The translations under genes and the position numbers were made by a program. Source: Trematomus loennbergii (lineage: Eukaryota; Chordata; Actinopteri; Perciformes; Nototheniidae). From it: a stretch of DNA of 64,000 nucleotides. Location: contig JAAOOA010000086.1 of the NCBI GenBank assembly GCA_012861695.1, forward strand, positions 1,233,001 through 1,297,000, written 5' to 3'. Position 1 is the first letter of the stretch; every line of letters starts with the position of its first letter. The notes under the pieces were generated by a model. The model saw only the letters and a program-made list of their open reading frames with translations, made no database searches and was not told the DNA's origin. Positions 11,301-20,795 of this stretch are shown here, one piece after another.

Positions 11301-11669
11301 ATGGTGTTGTTTGCGAACGGAAAGTGGTCATAAGGACCCTGCTGAGGATCCATATTACAGTGAAAAGGAACAACCATCCCCGAACCCTCTGCCTGTATAC
11401 TCACCTCAAACCCCAGTGACACAGAAACCGGTGCCAACCCCTGTCATTGTGGTAAGTACTACAAGTACTGCAGTGGTTTACCACTTGGAAGGTCAACGTG
11501 TTGAAGTGTCCTGAACCCCTAACTGCTCCCAAAGGCAATGCTGACTTCTACTGTAAAAGTGCTTTGAGTGTAAGTTATTGATATTGACTCTTTTTGGTCC
11601 TCTCTTGTCTTTGAACAGGGGGATCCACCCAAGAAGAACAAAACAGGCTTCTATAGTATAAATCCCTAA
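2364..11669 (+). CDS. SEA-domain transmembrane mucin (complete gene, 7 coding exons)
   Basis: Exons read by GT-AG sites and phase: 2364-2424, 3333-3508, 4182-4261, 4432-4583, 4673-6303, 11293-11451, 11619-11669, giving about 769 residues. Residues 1-20 are a hydrophobic signal peptide ([15 protein letters not shown]). About 45-155 form a SEA domain; the G112-S113-V114 step matches the self-cleavage site seen in MUC1-type SEA domains. About 158-670 are a Thr/Pro stalk made of 15-bp PTTTT units and [16 protein letters not shown] units, expected to be densely O-glycosylated. About 678-701 are a transmembrane helix. The tail (702-769) begins with VQWCC, a possible palmitoylation site, and has YY, PVY and FYS motifs. 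The likely role is a cell-surface mucin whose two SEA halves stay associated. The stalk exon holds three indels that cancel (see that entry). No EGF domain is seen, so I do not assign it to MUC1, MUC13 or another named mucin. The final intron is 5 kb because of transposon insertions. Confidence 0.78.
3214..3332 (+). pseudogene. Possible relic of a duplicated SEA exon, or alternative 5' part of exon 2
   Basis: Behind a good acceptor (cgttttgcag) lies an open stretch with a VWYVFHSG motif that resembles VWYIFSQ of exon 4; the bases 'tggtctggtatgtcttt' match 'tggtctggtatatcttt' at 16 of 17 positions. Read on in this frame it stops at 3420. It could be a decayed second SEA half, an alternative exon with a frameshift, or chance. 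Confidence 0.3.
3333..4583 (+). CDS. SEA-domain exons of the mucin (exons 2-4)
   Basis: Exon 2 (3333-3508, ending at gtagga) encodes the start of the SEA fold ([11 protein letters not shown]). Exon 3 (4182-4261) contains two cysteines (YFCKDGDSC). Exon 4 (4432-4583) holds the cleavage strand [14 protein letters not shown]. Phases are 1, 0, 2 and 1 at successive junctions and all join without stops. The exon 2 acceptor at 3331-3332 (gatcctgcag) was chosen over the one at 3212-3213: both keep phase with exon 1, but only the downstream one reads through into the SEA frame. Confidence 0.75.
3829..3940. repeat. Fragment of the TACTTTTACTT dispersed repeat
   Basis: The text 'ggtagtggaagaagtact' followed by 'cttacttaagtgtaagta' matches the ends of the longer copies at 35170-36192, 44083-44519 and 50908-51523. 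It lies inside mucin intron 2 and is non-coding. Confidence 0.45.
4673..6303 (+). CDS. Mucin stalk and transmembrane exon, with compensated indels
   Basis: The exon opens in phase ([11 protein letters not shown]) and closes in the same phase with the helix [21 protein letters not shown] before gtgagt. Between these points the Thr/Pro reading frame changes three times: one extra base near 4747-4751 ('accagccacacc'), one extra base near 5437-5452 ('gcaccacacccactcc'), and two missing bases near 5720-5727 ('caaccacccaccac' where sister units have five C). The net change is zero. Read literally, the starting frame becomes His/Asn/Tyr-rich and stops at 5350. The opposite strand gives an accidental Val-rich open frame. 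Assembly error in a repeat is the simplest explanation. Confidence 0.75.
6304..7399 (+). other. Mucin intron 5, upstream part
   Basis: No exon, RNA gene or clear mobile element was recognised here. Short open frames are not supported by splice sites or family motifs. Confidence 0.4.
7499..8173. mobile_element. MITE, GCCGCGTTCACACC family, full length
   Basis: Perfect 15-bp terminal inverted repeats AGCCGCGTTCACACC bound a 675-bp non-coding element. It contains a near-perfect palindrome (agaagctgctggga / tcccagcagcttct, about 7743-7780) and 'gctaatgctaataatgctaatg'. Further copies lie at 1-146, 21132-21793 and 21871-23382. The copy at 21132 is in the opposite orientation. LINE sequence resumes directly on both sides, so the element inserted into the LINE. 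Confidence 0.85.
8976..10425 (+). repeat. 20-bp minisatellite inside the LINE, interrupted by a transposon
   Basis: Units of the form TGTGACTCCCCATCACTCTG repeat about 1.5 times at 8976-9010 and about 14 times at 10132-10425. They expand a short ITLCDS-coding stretch of the Rex1-like RT. The element at 9011-10130 sits within the array. The unit is not a multiple of 3, so the expansion also destroys the LINE frame. Confidence 0.85.
9011..10130. mobile_element. Non-autonomous DNA transposon, TIR ACCCCTTTCACACCAACG
   Basis: Eighteen-bp perfect inverted repeats mark both ends (9011-9028 and 10113-10130). The sub-terminal regions are also inverted-related (ccggttcggagctggtgc at the left, gcacggagcttgaaccgg at the right). 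The 1.12-kb element has no transposase frame. TA dinucleotides occur at both edges (9010-9011, 10130-10131), compatible with a 2-bp TA target duplication, though the flanking minisatellite makes this uncertain. Confidence 0.82.
11293..11669 (+). CDS. Cytoplasmic-tail exons of the mucin (exons 6 and 7)
   Basis: Exon 6 (11293-11451) follows a strong acceptor (ccgttctttcag) and encodes [12 protein letters not shown] then a Pro/Tyr-rich stretch ([16 protein letters not shown]). It ends in phase 0 at gtaagt. Exon 7 (11619-11669), after 'ctttgaacag', encodes [16 protein letters not shown] and a TAA. The Tyr-containing motifs are possible signalling or sorting sites; this is inference from composition. 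Confidence 0.75.
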
Positions 11670-12342
11670 GATTCTCTCAGCCATCAAGCAGCAGGTAGAC
11701 CACTTCATTTCTTATTTCTAAGTACAGTATATTGATGGCTGTCCAGGTACAGTATATGGCCATTACCTTCTGGATTTTAATGATCAGTGACTTTAGCCAC
11801 TTCAATACAGACACAGTCTTCTGTCTTACTTGCGCATTGAGAAGTGTAGTGAGGGGCGAAAGCTCCAAGAGGGGTACACATTATGTCTGAAGAATTGTGT
11901 TTATAATGTGATTTTTGATGAACGTTACCATTTCAATGGTAATCTGATAGTGATAAACAGATGTCGCGAGTCACATCGTTTGCATCGTGAGGCTCCAAAG
12001 TTAGTTCTGCTGGGCGGCCAAGGCTGGGTTTCAATTACTGTTTGAACTAACCTACACGCTTTATCAAATTGTAATGTAGGGCTTAATAAATAGGGACATT
12101 CTTATATTGTACATGATCATGCAACGTGACAATATTTCATTTGACTATCATTTTACATTGTACGTTGCATGAATGGCTGTGTGCACATGTGTATGTTCCC
12201 TATAGTATATGAGATGTGTAATTGTTCATAATGTTCATAATTATGTTTGTCTTCATGAGTATGTAACTATGTTTGTCTATCTTTATAGTCCTTTGATGTT
12301 TTGACACAAAGTGTTTTTATCAGTGGTAGAAGAAAAAAAACT
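11670..12342 (+). terminator. 3' UTR and flank of the mucin; candidate poly(A) signal at 12085
   Basis: The first AATAAA after the stop codon is at 12085-12090. The stretch is otherwise AT-rich without recognised features. Confidence 0.4.
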
Positions 12343-13043
12343 GGATCGGACAACATGTCTACTCTTCAGGAACTGGCCTTGACAATTCGTATAATGCCGA
12401 TAATGCCTTGGCATTTCTGATATCTATCAGTTACAAATAGCAGTCAAAATTCAACTGTGTTTTTTTAATCTTAAAACAATTGCATCTACCAACATGTCGA
12501 CATGTGACATGTTGCATAATGCCGTAATGCCTTGGTTTGGAGGAACCGCCTCGACCCACCTTACAGGCTTCAACTTCACTGAAAGAGTAAACACAGTAAA
12601 CACAGTAAACATGGAGATTCAGGGCAATTCTTTAACTCAAATGTAAAGCACACCGATTTCAAACCATATGTTTTTTACAGGCATGTATTATAAAAAAGAA
12701 AAGACAACACAAAGTCAATCTATTTTCAAATGTTGACACCTAAAGTATCAAATTGGAGTGACGAAACCGGTTTGTTTTATATTGCAAGACTAGAGGTAAA
12801 GAAATACCCTCAATCTGTGTTTACTGTTCTATACTCTTTGAAGCCGAACACTCTGTTATATGGTTCGAGGAAATGTTCCTCAGAAAAGCCAAGGCATTAT
12901 CGACATTATACAAATGTCAAGGCAAGTTCCTGAAGAGTTGACATGTTGGTCGATGCAAGCATTTTTATCTATAGCTGAATTATGTATTATTATGTAAATA
13001 ATATCGCTGAAGTTTGACTGCTGTTTGTAACTGATAGATATCT
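12343..13043. repeat. Overlapping inverted repeats (probable MITE relics)
   Basis: Arm A, 12343-12413, is the inverse of 12887-12957 at roughly 90% identity over 70 bp (core ACTCTTCAGGAACT). Arm B, about 12418-12456, is the inverse of 13009-13043 (core ATCTATCAGTTACAAA). The order is A, B, A', B', so a single simple hairpin cannot explain both pairs. Two overlapping or rearranged elements are likely. Confidence 0.65.
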
Positions 13044-13790
13044 AATGCCGTGTTGTAAAGCTGCCTCTGACCTCGCCCACTCTCTCAACAGAAGATCTTA
13101 ATCAGGGCTTACTCATTACAACATTTGTTTGACGCACACTCCAAAGATCTGATGAACTATACAAGGAGGCTGGGCTTTATTTGTATTTTAAACAAAGGCA
13201 TGCTTTTCTATAAATCCTACTGTACTAACAGAGGATATAAAGCGTAAAGTCAACAAACAACAGGACACAATGTCACCAAGACTCACCTGGCTTAGGAAAC
13301 ACAGGGAGCAGTTATGTCTCATTGAGAGGAGAAAGTTCTTTGTGATATACTTTTGTTCAAGTCATGGTGTGGCTGCTTGAATCATGGTTTAGTTCAGGTA
13401 TATACAATATGTATTTAATAAAGCTATTTAGTACTGTAATATGTATGAATAATCTCTGTCCACTTTGTGTGTACCGGTGACTTTAATGTAACCAAATGTC
13501 CTTCGAAATGATAAATGAAACGGCGCCCTTTTTCTTTGGTATGACCATAGTTTTACTCCAAGAGGTATTTGAAAGCCTCAACACTTACGCAGTGTCCATC
13601 GCTCTAATTATTGCATTTTTATTAACCGGTAATAGTTATGGCAAAACTGGTAAAAAATGTAGTCAAGTGACATTGTAGTGACAAACACATTTCGTTGTTG
13701 CTGTACAGAGCTTTTTAAATCATTAGAAGGATTGCATTGAAAAGGCAGATTCATATTTTGGATTTATGTTTCATTTTGATTGGATGGTTA
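13044..13790. other. Intergenic, nothing recognised
   Basis: AT-rich sequence. Short open frames such as 13496-13678 lack supporting motifs or splice context. Confidence 0.4.
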
Positions 13791-13966
13791 CAGAGGAGGA
13801 TTAAGGCCAAATGTGATCATTTTTTTATTTCTGAGATAAAAGTCAGAATTCTGAGATTATAGTAAGTATTTCCTAAGAAGTCTGACTTTTATCTCTAAAT
13901 TAAAAAAATTCCCTTTGTGTCAGGTCTCAAGAAATGTTCACATTTGGCCCTAATTCTCTTCCATAA
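13791..13966. mobile_element. Small imperfect palindromic MITE
   Basis: The ends GGATTAAGGCCAAATGTGA and TTCACATTTGGCCCTAATTC are inverted relatives, and the interior pairs 'ataaaagtcagaattctgag' with 'tctgacttttatct'. Related fragments occur at 28684-28775 and 54125-54190. It is non-coding. Confidence 0.6.
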
Positions 13967-15490
13967 AAGGGGGCTGAGTTTACCAGCTTCACACATTTTT
14001 CTTTTTCAGGTGACTTTAAAATGAATGTCAAGTTGTTTAGCAGCTTTAAACACACAAAGTTCATTTTAAAACAGCTTAGCTTTTTTTGTGCTATTCATGT
14101 GCTATTTGGTTTTGTTTTATTTACGTGAGCCCACCTTTTTATTTACTATGTTAGTCTACGCTCTTTACTCATGCCTTTTTCTATCTACCTTTCCTGTTGT
14201 ACACTTCCTTGCTGTGGGACAGTAGACAACACACACTGCTCAGCCCGGTTGATCCCCCCCACCTAACCCCCCCCCCCCATGTGCTCTCCTTCACAGGCTG
14301 CAGGGAGCCCAGGCATGCTGACCAAACACAACCTCCTTCCACGGTGAAGAACAGCAGGGATTAACAACTATCAAATATGTTATTTATTTCAGTTGGTTTT
14401 TATGTGCCATATTTCAGCTCACATTTCGAAGTTTAATATATATAAATATTGTATATACTGATATAAATAATGGCAACATTACAAACAAACACAGCTTTGA
14501 GTGATAGCTGTATATGTATATAATGCAATGCATGATTTTATTAAGTAATTGTTACTTAGGTAACACAATCAATTCATAGGAACTGAATATGTATGCTTTG
14601 ATTGTAACCATATTTCTTTGAAATATTTGTTATATGTTAATTATTGAAAACAATTAAATCTGTCTCATAATGATTTAAACAAGATGCTGGTGTTTTTGCA
14701 TGATTGACCCTTTGTATTTCTTCCTTCTAGTTTTACAATTGACTCCAATTCATTTTCCTCTGAACACAGCAACCTATAGCCAGAGATAAGAAAAGCATGC
14801 ACTCACAAAGACAGATCGCTAAATAGAAAGGAAACAAGTTTCCCATTCAAAGATTTGAATCGATGTGTGGGCTTATTCCAAGGTGTTAAGTAGCCATGTT
14901 TAGCCGAAGGATAACTGGAGTCTGGTCTGTTGAGCACTGGCTTTAATTGAGAGGAGAAGTTATCAACTGTGGCAGCTTTTGCAGGTCTTCTTAGAGATGG
15001 AATAATATATTTCTTCTTGTTGCATTGCATTTAAATGTTGGACATTTTCCTATGCAAACAATTGATGATCCATTTTCAATGTATTACCACCTTCCTGTCT
15101 GGCCTTAAAGAAATATCTCAAGTGCCAATGACTAAGGTTACATGCATTAAATAGCCTGACACTCCTTAACCTGTTAAGCCCTGAGCCTGTTTTTCAGGTC
15201 CAGGCTCGAAAATGACATTCCCAGAACAAATGACCATATCTTCCCTTCTAAAAGGATGCAACATTGGTGAAGGCAGGGAAGAATAAAAGGAGGAAGGCCT
15301 AATGGTGGACAGTTAGCCAATTATTGTGAGTCCGATAATTCCACCAGCATCCACAGAACTGATGCAAGCCACACATCACAGAACAAGGAATCATCCAGGA
15401 TGAATAAAATCAATGGCCAAAGGTAATTGAGGCCGAGGCATGGCACAGGTTGGAGGCGGATCTGACAGTTAGGAGACATTACAGTGATCC
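13967..15490. other. Intergenic, nothing recognised
   Basis: Contains a C-rich run near 14255-14277 and AT-rich sequence. The 75-residue - strand frame at 14803-15030 has no recognisable motif. Confidence 0.35.
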
Positions 15491-15499
15491 AACAAGGAA

Positions 15500-16620
15500 C
15501 CTCCAACGAGGAACACCAGGGTTCACCATCATGCCCCCCAAGATCAGAAAAATCAGAGGTGTTGTGGAAGGCGCAATGTCCTCATCAGCACCAGGCCTCA
15601 AAGTACCCTAGAAGCTCTGGAACTCCCCAAAGCTACTACGGTACCTCATGAGAACTGCCTGGAAAAAGCAACATGTTCTTCCTTAGTGGCAAACAGCAGT
15701 AGTGGAACTCATGCCCAATGAAGTACTTGGGGTTGAAGACTTCAAATACATCAGACAATTCAGGAGCGTGTTAAATGTAGAGAATCTTCTCAGTGCTGGC
15801 CATAAAGACAACCAACTACCTGATTGATATATTGACACAAACTGCAAGAAGGCTGGAATCCTAGACTCCCCAGGGTGTCTGGAGGCCTCTGCGATGCCTC
15901 CCAAGCTCAGCAGATCCAGAGATGTTGTGGAAAGCACGATGGCCTCACCAGCACCTGGCCTGTACATACCCTAGTAGCTCTAGAACTGCTACGGTACCTC
16001 ATGAGAACTGCCTGGAAAAAGCAACAAGTTCTTGCTAAGTGGCAAAGACCAGTAGTAGTCCTCATGCCCAAGAACGTACTTGGGGATGAATACTCCAAGA
16101 AACAATGGACAATTCAGGAGCAGCACCTGCCAAATGTAGAATAATCTTCTCAGTGCTGGCCATAACGCAGCGTCCACACGGCGGAGTGCGTTGATGCTTG
16201 CCGGCAGGCGTGTCTGAAACTCGACCAACAACCAATCACATGAATCTCCCACCCCGGACACACAAGCAAGCGGTTTGATTGGCTAGAGCTTGTACTGGCA
16301 TATGATTTGATTGGCTGATGCTTCCGCCGAAGCTTCAAAAGTTGAACATTGCTCAACTTTTGAAGCGAGCAACGCGAGCAAAGCGAAGCAACGCTCCCAC
16401 AATGCAGTTCGGCAAAGCGTGACGTCACCCCATTCAAAGTGAATGGGCAGAAGCGTTGAAGCTTCAATGCACTCCGCCGTGTGGACGGGCTGTAACAATG
16501 ACCAACTACCTGCAGACAATGGATATATTGACACCAACTGCCAGAAGGCTGGAATTCCGGGCCTCCCAGGGTGTCTGGAGGCCTCTGCAATGATTTTGGA
16601 ACAGATCGGAAGGTAGAAAG
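15500..16620. repeat. Tandem duplication of about 300-400 bp units
   Basis: The blocks 'ctacggtacctcatgagaac', 'ttctcagtgctggccataa' and 'ccccagggtgtctggaggcc' recur in the same order: near 15630, 15785 and 15870, again near 15990, 16145, then 16563 after an insertion. Copies are diverged. It may be a duplicated fragment of an old transposon; no protein motif was recognised. Confidence 0.7.
16168..16492. mobile_element. MITE with GTCCACACGGCGGAGTGC ends
   Basis: Inverted ends CAGC.GTCCACACGGCGG and CCGCCGTGTGGACGGGCTG bound a 325-bp GC-rich non-coding element with an internal palindrome (tcaaaagttgaac / ttgctcaacttttga). It interrupts the second unit of the tandem duplication; the first unit near 15797 shows the uninterrupted text. 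Flanks share TAAC. Confidence 0.8.
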
Positions 16621-16998
16621 ATCTGCATGTCATCTAGCTACACCTCGCCAGTTCTTTAGGATCAGTCCAAACCAACCGATCCGTTACTCCCTTGAGTTCT
16701 TGGAGCTTGGTAGCAAATTACTTTGGACAATGGAGTGTTGTAAATTAATTAAGTCCGACCTGCTTCAATTGAACTACCACATTATATAGGAGATACAAGT
16801 ATCTTACTTCAGCAAAGACCAACTGAAAAGAAAGAAAGATGAATCAAGAACACATAAAGATGTAACTGAAGGGAGCGTGTGTGCTGTGGTGTGTGTGGTT
16901 TTGATACATTCATGTGGACACAGTCGCATTGTATTTGGTTACACCCTACATTGTGTTCCCTTTGCACAGCGCCATTGTGTTCTTCTGTTCTGCTGACA

Positions 16999-17057
16999 AT
17001 GCGGCGGCTATTAATCTTTCTATTAACAGCTCTGAGTAAATGTTGCTTCGCAAACAA
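16999..17057 (+). CDS. Orphan signal-peptide exon (candidate first exon)
   Basis: An ATG opens MRRLLIFLLTALSKCCFANK, a convincing signal peptide, followed at once by a consensus donor (AA|GTAAGA at 17058). No downstream exon could be joined; a 3.4-kb LTR element has landed 330 bp further on. It could be exon 1 of a small secreted or membrane protein, a relic separated from its gene, or chance. Confidence 0.35.
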
Positions 17058-17384
17058 GTAAGAAAGAGTGGAGCTATTCATGGAAACTGTATACACAACT
17101 CTTGATATTTTATCATTGTGATTCATGCACAGATTAGCGACTGCACTGTCAAAAGAAAAGGTGTCACTACTGTGACCTGCCCAGAAGTGTGTTACCACAG
17201 TGCCATTCAAACAATTGTTGCAATTAGACAATCATTTCCTATCAGGTCTTTGTTTGTGTGCTAACGTCACAGCCCTGTATAACCCTGTGAAATGCATCAC
17301 CATTAAATATTTACATTCTTCCAAGCAGTATGCACCTTTTCACTACACCACTGATTTTTTTCAATTGATATAGTGGAGAGTGAT

Positions 17385-18117
17385 TGTTACAAAGTGAGGG
17401 CAGGTGAAAGAACGATACGTGGAAAGAGGGTTTTCTTGCAAAAATAGACAGGCGTTTTATTCTCAGCCTTCCACATTATTCCACAGAAACAAAAACTGCA
17501 TGCCTGGTGCTGCGTTCACCAGCAAGGAACAAACACCAAATGCCCCCTCCCCTCTCTTCCCAACCACATTTATAGGAGACTGCCCGCCTTCCCAATCCAA
17601 CCTGGCCAATCAGGTCATGGTTCTGAAAGCGGAGTGAAGGGTTAAATACAAAATTAAACACTGTGGTCTACATTTAATACAATCCTAAAGGCTTAAGTAA
17701 ATTCATAATTGCATCAACATAAACATTGTACCTTCAAAAACAACAAGTTCTGCTTAAAACGGATAGTTTTTAACCTAATTGACACTCATAAAATCACTCA
17801 TTTCCTGACCAATCACGTCCAAGACTCCGCCTACTCATACGGCACACATAAGGAGTACTTTGGAGGCGTGCTCCCCCTTTGAGCAGTGACACAAAATGGC
17901 TTCCAGGTCTGAACAAAGGAAATGGTGATTACTTTATGATTGTGTGTTTTACAGACTGACAAATTAATTTAGATGCACTTTACTAGTTTTTCTATGTAAA
18001 CTGTTTTTATAACTTTAACCGAAATAAAGACAACTCTGAAGAAACATGTATTACCTTTCTTAACAAACAAATTGTTAAGCCAAAATGTTAGTGAGGGAGT
18101 GTGTGCGCTTCATCACA
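17385..18117 (-). repeat. 3' LTR of the Gmr1-like element
   Basis: On the - strand it runs from TGTGATGAAGCGC to ACTTTGTAACA. It matches the LTR at 20057-20790 except for a few substitutions and single-base length differences in A and T runs. Confidence 0.92.
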
Positions 18118-18138
18118 TTTCACACCTCCTCCCCCTCT
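18118..18138 (-). other. Polypurine tract of the Gmr1-like element
   Basis: On the - strand AGAGGGGGAGGAGGTG and four more bases end directly at the 3' LTR. This is the expected position and composition for plus-strand priming. Confidence 0.75.
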
Positions 18139-19832
18139 GGCTTGCACAGGTCAGGCAAGCGAGAAAGATAGTCAGCTATCAGGTTATTCTTACCGGGACA
18201 ATACTGTATGGTGAAGTGGTATGGCTGGAGGGCTAGGCACCAACGTAGAATCCTTGCATTCTGATGCTGCTTAGATTGCATCCACTTCAACGGTTTGTGG
18301 TCTGTCTGCAACACAAACTCTCTTCCAAGAAGGTAATACTTCAATGAATCTATAGCCCACTTTATAGCCAGTCCCTCTTTTTCCACGGTAGAGTATTTTT
18401 TTTCCCGGTCAAACAACTTCTTACTCAGGAACAGTATAGGCTTCTCTTCGCCAGGCTCTCCTTGGGCTAGCACTGCTCCTAGTCCAACACCAGAGGCATC
18501 AACTTGCACAAGAAATTGTTTTGTGAAGTCCGGGCTCTGCAACACAGGAGCTTGACAGATCTGCCTCTTTAATGCCTGGAAGGCATTTTCACACTCATCA
18601 TTCCACACAACTTTTGTGGGAGATTTTTTTGTTAGATCAGTAAGTGGGGCAGCTAATGTAGCAAAGTGGGGAACAAACCTTCTGTACCACCCCACCAGGC
18701 CTAAAAAGGACCTCACTTGCTTCTTTGTCTGGGGTCTGGGTATTACCTGTATGGCTTTTATCTTCTCAACTTGTGGTCGTATTTGCCCACGTCCAACCAG
18801 GTATCCAAGGTATTTTACCTCCTCTTGAGCCCAGGAACACTTGTTGGCATTCAGGGTTAGCCCGGCTTCCTGTATCTTGCCCAACACAGCTTTAAGATGC
18901 TTCAGATGTTCTTCCCAGGATTCACTGTAGATTACCACATCATCCAGGTAGGCTGCTGCAAACCTGGTGCAATCATTAAGAACAAGGTCCATTAACCTTT
19001 GAAAGGTTGCAGGCGCTCCATGAAGACCAAAGGGTAGTACAGTGTAGTGAAACAAACCCATTCCTGGAATCTGAAAAGCTGTATACTCTTTGCAGGCTGG
19101 TTCAAGAGGCACCTGCCAGTAACCTTTACAGAGGTCTAAAGCTGTGATGTACTTAGCTTTCCCCAACTTCTCCAGTAGCTCGTCAATCCGTGGCATAGGG
19201 TATGAATCAAAACAGGAAATGCTGTTCAGCTTCCTCATGTCCGAGCAGAACCGAGGTTCAGTGGTGTTTTTCTTAGGAACAAGCACTATAGGATTTGACC
19301 ACTCACTTCTAGATGGTTCAATGACTCCCATGTCCAACATCAACTCTACCTCCTTTCTCAATGGTTCCATCATTCTTTCAGGAATTCTGTAAGGCCTCAG
19401 GCGAACAGGTTTAGTGTCCTTCAGTACAATGTTATGCTTTATCACATCAGTGCGTCCTGGTTTTTCTGAGAACAATGCTGGGAAGGATTGTTTAAGCTCA
19501 CCCAGTTGATGCCACTGATCCAAACTCAGATGCTCCGGAGGGGCCTGGGGTTTACACTTCTCTCTGTGCGGCACCATGTCAGCCCCCTCTGCTTCCCACA
19601 CGTCCTCCTCTTCCAGCTGGACATCTTGGATCATCAGAACATGTTCTCCACCTGCCTTCTGGTTTTTCCTGTCATGATATTCTTTTAAAAGGTTTACATG
19701 CAACAACTGTTTGCACTTTCTTTTATCAGCACAGAGAATTTCATAGGTCACAGGGCCTGCCTTTCGGGTTACTGTATAAGGGCCTTGCCACTTGGCTAGT
19801 AACTTACTTGGGCCGGTCGGGAGCAGTATCAA
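18120..19832 (-). pseudogene. pol: pol remnant: integrase tail, reverse transcriptase, RNase H
   Basis: A 570-codon frame. Residues 1-58 carry the GPY/F-type integrase end (KWQGPY at 14-19). RT follows with SEWSNPIVLVPKK, LPFGLHGAPATFQRLM and the catalytic YLDD at 295-298. RNase H shows VDASGVGLGAVL (Asp at 445) and TDHKPLKW. The stop overlaps the polypurine tract. Upstream of residue 1 the integrase frame continues a short way (AGQKVL) and then abruptly meets unrelated acidic sequence, so RT-RNase H looks intact but its natural N-terminal context is deleted. Confidence 0.88.
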
Positions 19833-19861
19833 GACTTTCTGGCCAGCTTCAGCTCTTCCTC

Positions 19862-19996
19862 ATCTTCTTCACTTTCAGTTGCCCCGGCTCCCTCAAGTGA
19901 TGCCTCTTCTTCCATTGTCCCGTGTCTTTTTTCTTCCTCCGTGTCTGGCAAGGCTGTGGCCCTTGTCTGACGACCTTTTCCACGTACACCTTTCAT
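19862..19996 (-). pseudogene. gag-like N-terminal fragment and deletion junction
   Basis: An ATG at 19996 opens a short basic then acidic peptide (MKGVRGKGRQTR ... ESEEDEEELK). Near 19862 it runs into integrase-tail sequence in another frame. The junction marks where most of gag, protease and integrase were lost. The assignment to gag is by position only. Confidence 0.5.
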
Positions 19997-20029
19997 TTAG
20001 TCCGTCTGTCCTCAAAGACTCCTCACAGG

Positions 20030-20054
20030 GGTTCAAATCCCACCACTGCCACCA
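20030..20054 (-). other. Primer-binding site, tRNA-Leu-like
   Basis: Two bases inside the 5' LTR the - strand reads TGGTGGCAGTGGTGGG and on to AACC. Its complement has the form T-loop, T-stem, 7-nt acceptor strand, discriminator A, CCA. From memory it is closest to the 3' end of a vertebrate tRNA-Leu, with about two differences. Confidence 0.7.
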
Positions 20055-20056
20055 AT

Positions 20057-20790
20057 TGTTACAAAGTGAGGTGCAGGTGAAAGAACGATACGTGGAAAGA
20101 GGGTTTTCTTGCAAAAATAGACAGGCGTTTTATTCTCAGCCTTCCACATTATTCCACAGAAACAAAAACTGCATGCCTGGTGCTGCGTTCACCAGCAAGG
20201 AACAAACACCAAATGCCCCCTCCCCTCTCTTCCCAACCACATTTATAGGAGACTGCCCGCCTTCCCAATCCAACCTGGCCAATCAGGTCATGGTTCTGAA
20301 AGCGGAGTGAAGGGTTAAATACAAAATTAAACACTGTGGTCTACATTTAATACAATCCTAAAGGCTTAAGTAAATTCATAATTGCATCAACATAAACATT
20401 GTACCTTCAAAAACAACAAGTTCTGCTTAAAACGGATAGTTTTTAACCTAATTGACACTCATAAAATCACTCATTTCCTGACCAATCACGTCCAAGACTC
20501 CGCCTACTCATACGGCACACATAAGGAGTACTTTGGAGGCGTGCTCCCCCTTTGAGCAGTGACACAAATGGCTTCCAGGTCTGAACAAAGGAAATGGTGA
20601 TTACTTTATGATTGTGTGTTTTACAGACTGACAAATTAATTTAGATGCACTTTACTAGTTTTTTCTATGTAAACTGTTTTTTTAACTTTAACTGAAATAA
20701 AGACAACTCTGAAGAAACATGTATTACCTTTCTTAACAAACAAATTGTTAAGCCAAAATGTTAGTGAGGGAGTGTGTGCGCTTCATCACA
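20057..20790 (-). repeat. 5' LTR of the Gmr1-like element
   Basis: Near-identical partner of 17385-18117. Visible differences include 'gaggtgcagg' against 'gagggcagg' and 'ttaactgaa' against 'ttaaccgaa'. Confidence 0.92.
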
Positions 20791-20795
20791 GTGAT

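Larger units (their letters stand above)
17385..20790 (-). mobile_element. Gmr1-like Ty3/Gypsy LTR retrotransposon, internally deleted
   Basis: The element is bounded by two LTRs of about 733 bp (TG..CA on both strands) and a perfect 5-bp target duplication GTGAT (17380-17384, 20791-20795). On the - strand the order is 5' LTR, primer-binding site, short gag-like start, integrase C-terminal tail, RT, RNase H, polypurine tract, 3' LTR. Integrase before RT is the Ty1/copia-like order known in the Gmr1 clade of Ty3/Gypsy elements, first described from cod. Most of gag, the protease and the integrase catalytic core are missing, so it cannot move on its own. The LTRs differ at only a handful of positions, so the insertion is recent. 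Confidence 0.88.

Noticed and set aside
14803..15030. 75-codon - strand frame as a small gene
   Set aside because: No homologous motif, start context or splice evidence.
15683..16633. Clustered 60-146 codon frames on both strands as genes
   Set aside because: They fall in diverged tandem repeats and a MITE with no protein similarity visible.
18120..19832. Active autonomous retrotransposon
   Set aside because: RT and RNase H look intact, but gag, protease and the integrase core are missing.
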